Of a DNA stretch of 6,248 nucleotides, positions 5,445 to 6,248 are shown piece by piece. Below the pieces are notes generated by a model. The model made no database searches, had not been told where the DNA came from, and was given only the letters and a program-made list of their open reading frames with translations. The position numbers and the translations under genes are program-made. Location: positions 1 through 6,248 of the forward strand of contig JAPLDV010000511.1 of assembly GCA_026391235.1 (NCBI GenBank). Direction: 5' to 3'. Source of the stretch: Bacteroidia bacterium (GTDB lineage: Bacteria; Bacteroidota; Bacteroidia; Bacteroidales; UBA12481). Within the stretch, counting starts at the first letter, position 1, and each line of letters opens with the position of its first letter.

Positions 5445-6248
5445 ATGAAAGGAAACTGTATTATCGGTCAATCCGGCGGACCTACCGCAGTGATTAACTC
5501 AAGCCTCGCGGGAGTGGCTAAGGCGATCCGCAAGTCGGAAAAGTTTGGCACTTTGTATGGAATGAGATATGGCATCGAAGGATTCATGAATGAGTGGCTC
5601 ATCAATCTGAGCGAACAGCCAAAGGATCTTATCAAAGGATTACGATACACTCCCGGATCGGCCCTGGGTTCATCGAGGCATAAGCTTAAAGAGGAGGACT
5701 TTCCAAGGATCATGGAGGTACTTAAGAAATACGATATCCGCTATTTTTTCCTGATTGGCGGGAATGATACTATGGATACCATCAACCGGGTGGAGACTCA
5801 TTGCCGCTTGGAGGGTTATGAGCTCACCGGCATCGGAATTCCGAAAACTGTTGACAATGATCTGTTCGGAACCGATCACACCCCGGGCTTTCCCTCGGCT
5901 GCACGCAGTAATATCCTGAATGTTATGCAGGCCGGCGTTCTGGCCCGGGATATGAAAAAGGTGGATCAGTTTGTGGTTTACCAAACCATTGGCCGTGATG
6001 CAGGATGGCTGGGTGCTGCTACTGCAGCCGGAAGAATCCAGGAGGATGATGCCCCGCACCTGATCTACTGTCCGGAGTTTATTTTCGATCGGGATAAATT
6101 CCTGGCCGAGGTGGATGGCACCTATAGAAAATATGGCTATGTATCAGTTGTGTGCGGCGAAGGTTTGAAATATGCCGATGGAACACCGGTAAGTGCAGCC
6201 AAAACAAAAGATAAGTTCAATAACACTGAATTCGGAGCCATGGGCGGC
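5445..6248 (+). CDS. 6-phosphofructokinase, probably PPi-dependent type, N-terminal 268 residues (runs off right edge)
   Basis: The reading frame is open from ATG 5445 to the window edge, so the C-terminal part is missing (relatives of this subgroup have about 400 residues or more). GQSGGPTAVINSSLAG (8-23) is the N-terminal phosphate-binding turn, and TPGSALGSSRHKL (69-81) is the family block after it. IGGNDTMDT (104-112) has Asp108 where ATP-dependent enzymes have Gly104 (E. coli numbering), and IGIPKTVDND (130-139) has Lys134 where they have Gly124. Both changes are the known signature of pyrophosphate-using phosphofructokinases. Asp137 is the catalytic base. TIGRDAGWLGAATA (181-194) is the fructose-6-phosphate binding block. 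The enzyme would phosphorylate fructose 6-phosphate in the cytoplasm with PPi, and can run in reverse. AAGGAA directly abuts the ATG, too close for a standard Shine-Dalgarno. The gene follows a long inverted repeat, so it may have separate control from the genes upstream. Confidence 0.94.
   Translation, partial: MKGNCIIGQSGGPTAVINSSLAGVAKAIRKSEKFGTLYGMRYGIEGFMNEWLINLSEQPKDLIKGLRYTPGSALGSSRHKLKEEDFPRIMEVLKKYDIRYFFLIGGNDTMDTINRVETHCRLEGYELTGIGIPKTVDNDLFGTDHTPGFPSAARSNILNVMQAGVLARDMKKVDQFVVYQTIGRDAGWLGAATAAGRIQEDDAPHLIYCPEFIFDRDKFLAEVDGTYRKYGYVSVVCGEGLKYADGTPVSAAKTKDKFNNTEFGAMGG

Noticed and set aside
5670..6059. Minus-strand reading frame of 129 codons inside the phosphofructokinase gene
   Set aside because: It is fully antisense to conserved PFK blocks and has no family resemblance.

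Overview
The window looks like a piece of a Bacteroidota (Bacteroidales-like) chromosome. This rests on recognisable family versions: a flippase with the Bacteroidota-style N-terminus, a Tat-exported GH125 mannosidase, a stand-alone CBM9-like protein and a short-lipobox DraG-like lipoprotein. It also fits the AT-rich gene starts, most of which lack a Shine-Dalgarno sequence. Species cannot be told from the sequence, and no plasmid, phage or transposase gene is visible.

Layout: the left edge (1-408, minus strand) holds the N-terminal 136 residues of a lipoprotein of the ADP-ribosylglycohydrolase (DraG/ARH) fold family. After a 117-bp divergent intergenic region, five genes all read to the right: a Wzx/MATE-like polysaccharide flippase (526-1971, TTG start), a GH125 exo-alpha-mannosidase with a twin-arginine signal (2022-3449), a ROK-family sugar kinase (3497-4456), a CBM9-like carbohydrate-binding protein (4581-5240) and the N-terminal 268 residues of a 6-phosphofructokinase with pyrophosphate-type active-site residues (5445 to the right edge).

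How they may work together (inference): GH125 releases mannose outside the cytoplasmic membrane, the ROK kinase phosphorylates the hexose, and the phosphofructokinase feeds hexose phosphate into glycolysis, possibly reversibly with PPi. The CBM9-like protein would bind a carbohydrate. No SusC/SusD pair, transporter or regulator is in view, so this is not a typical polysaccharide utilisation locus within the window. The flippase may simply be a neighbour.

The least ordinary part is the intergenic DNA. The 204 bp between the CBM9-like gene and the phosphofructokinase is almost filled by a 183-bp modular inverted repeat (5238-5420), built from AATTAGC-type units alternating with GC-rich mini-palindromes. 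It supplies the stop codon of the upstream gene. The kinase/CBM9 gap carries a REP-like perfect 11-bp hairpin (4473-4508), and short tandem repeats sharing AACCGACAACT lie before both the kinase and the CBM9 starts. No intergenic gap exceeds 300 bp, and no tRNA, rRNA, CRISPR array or insertion sequence was seen.
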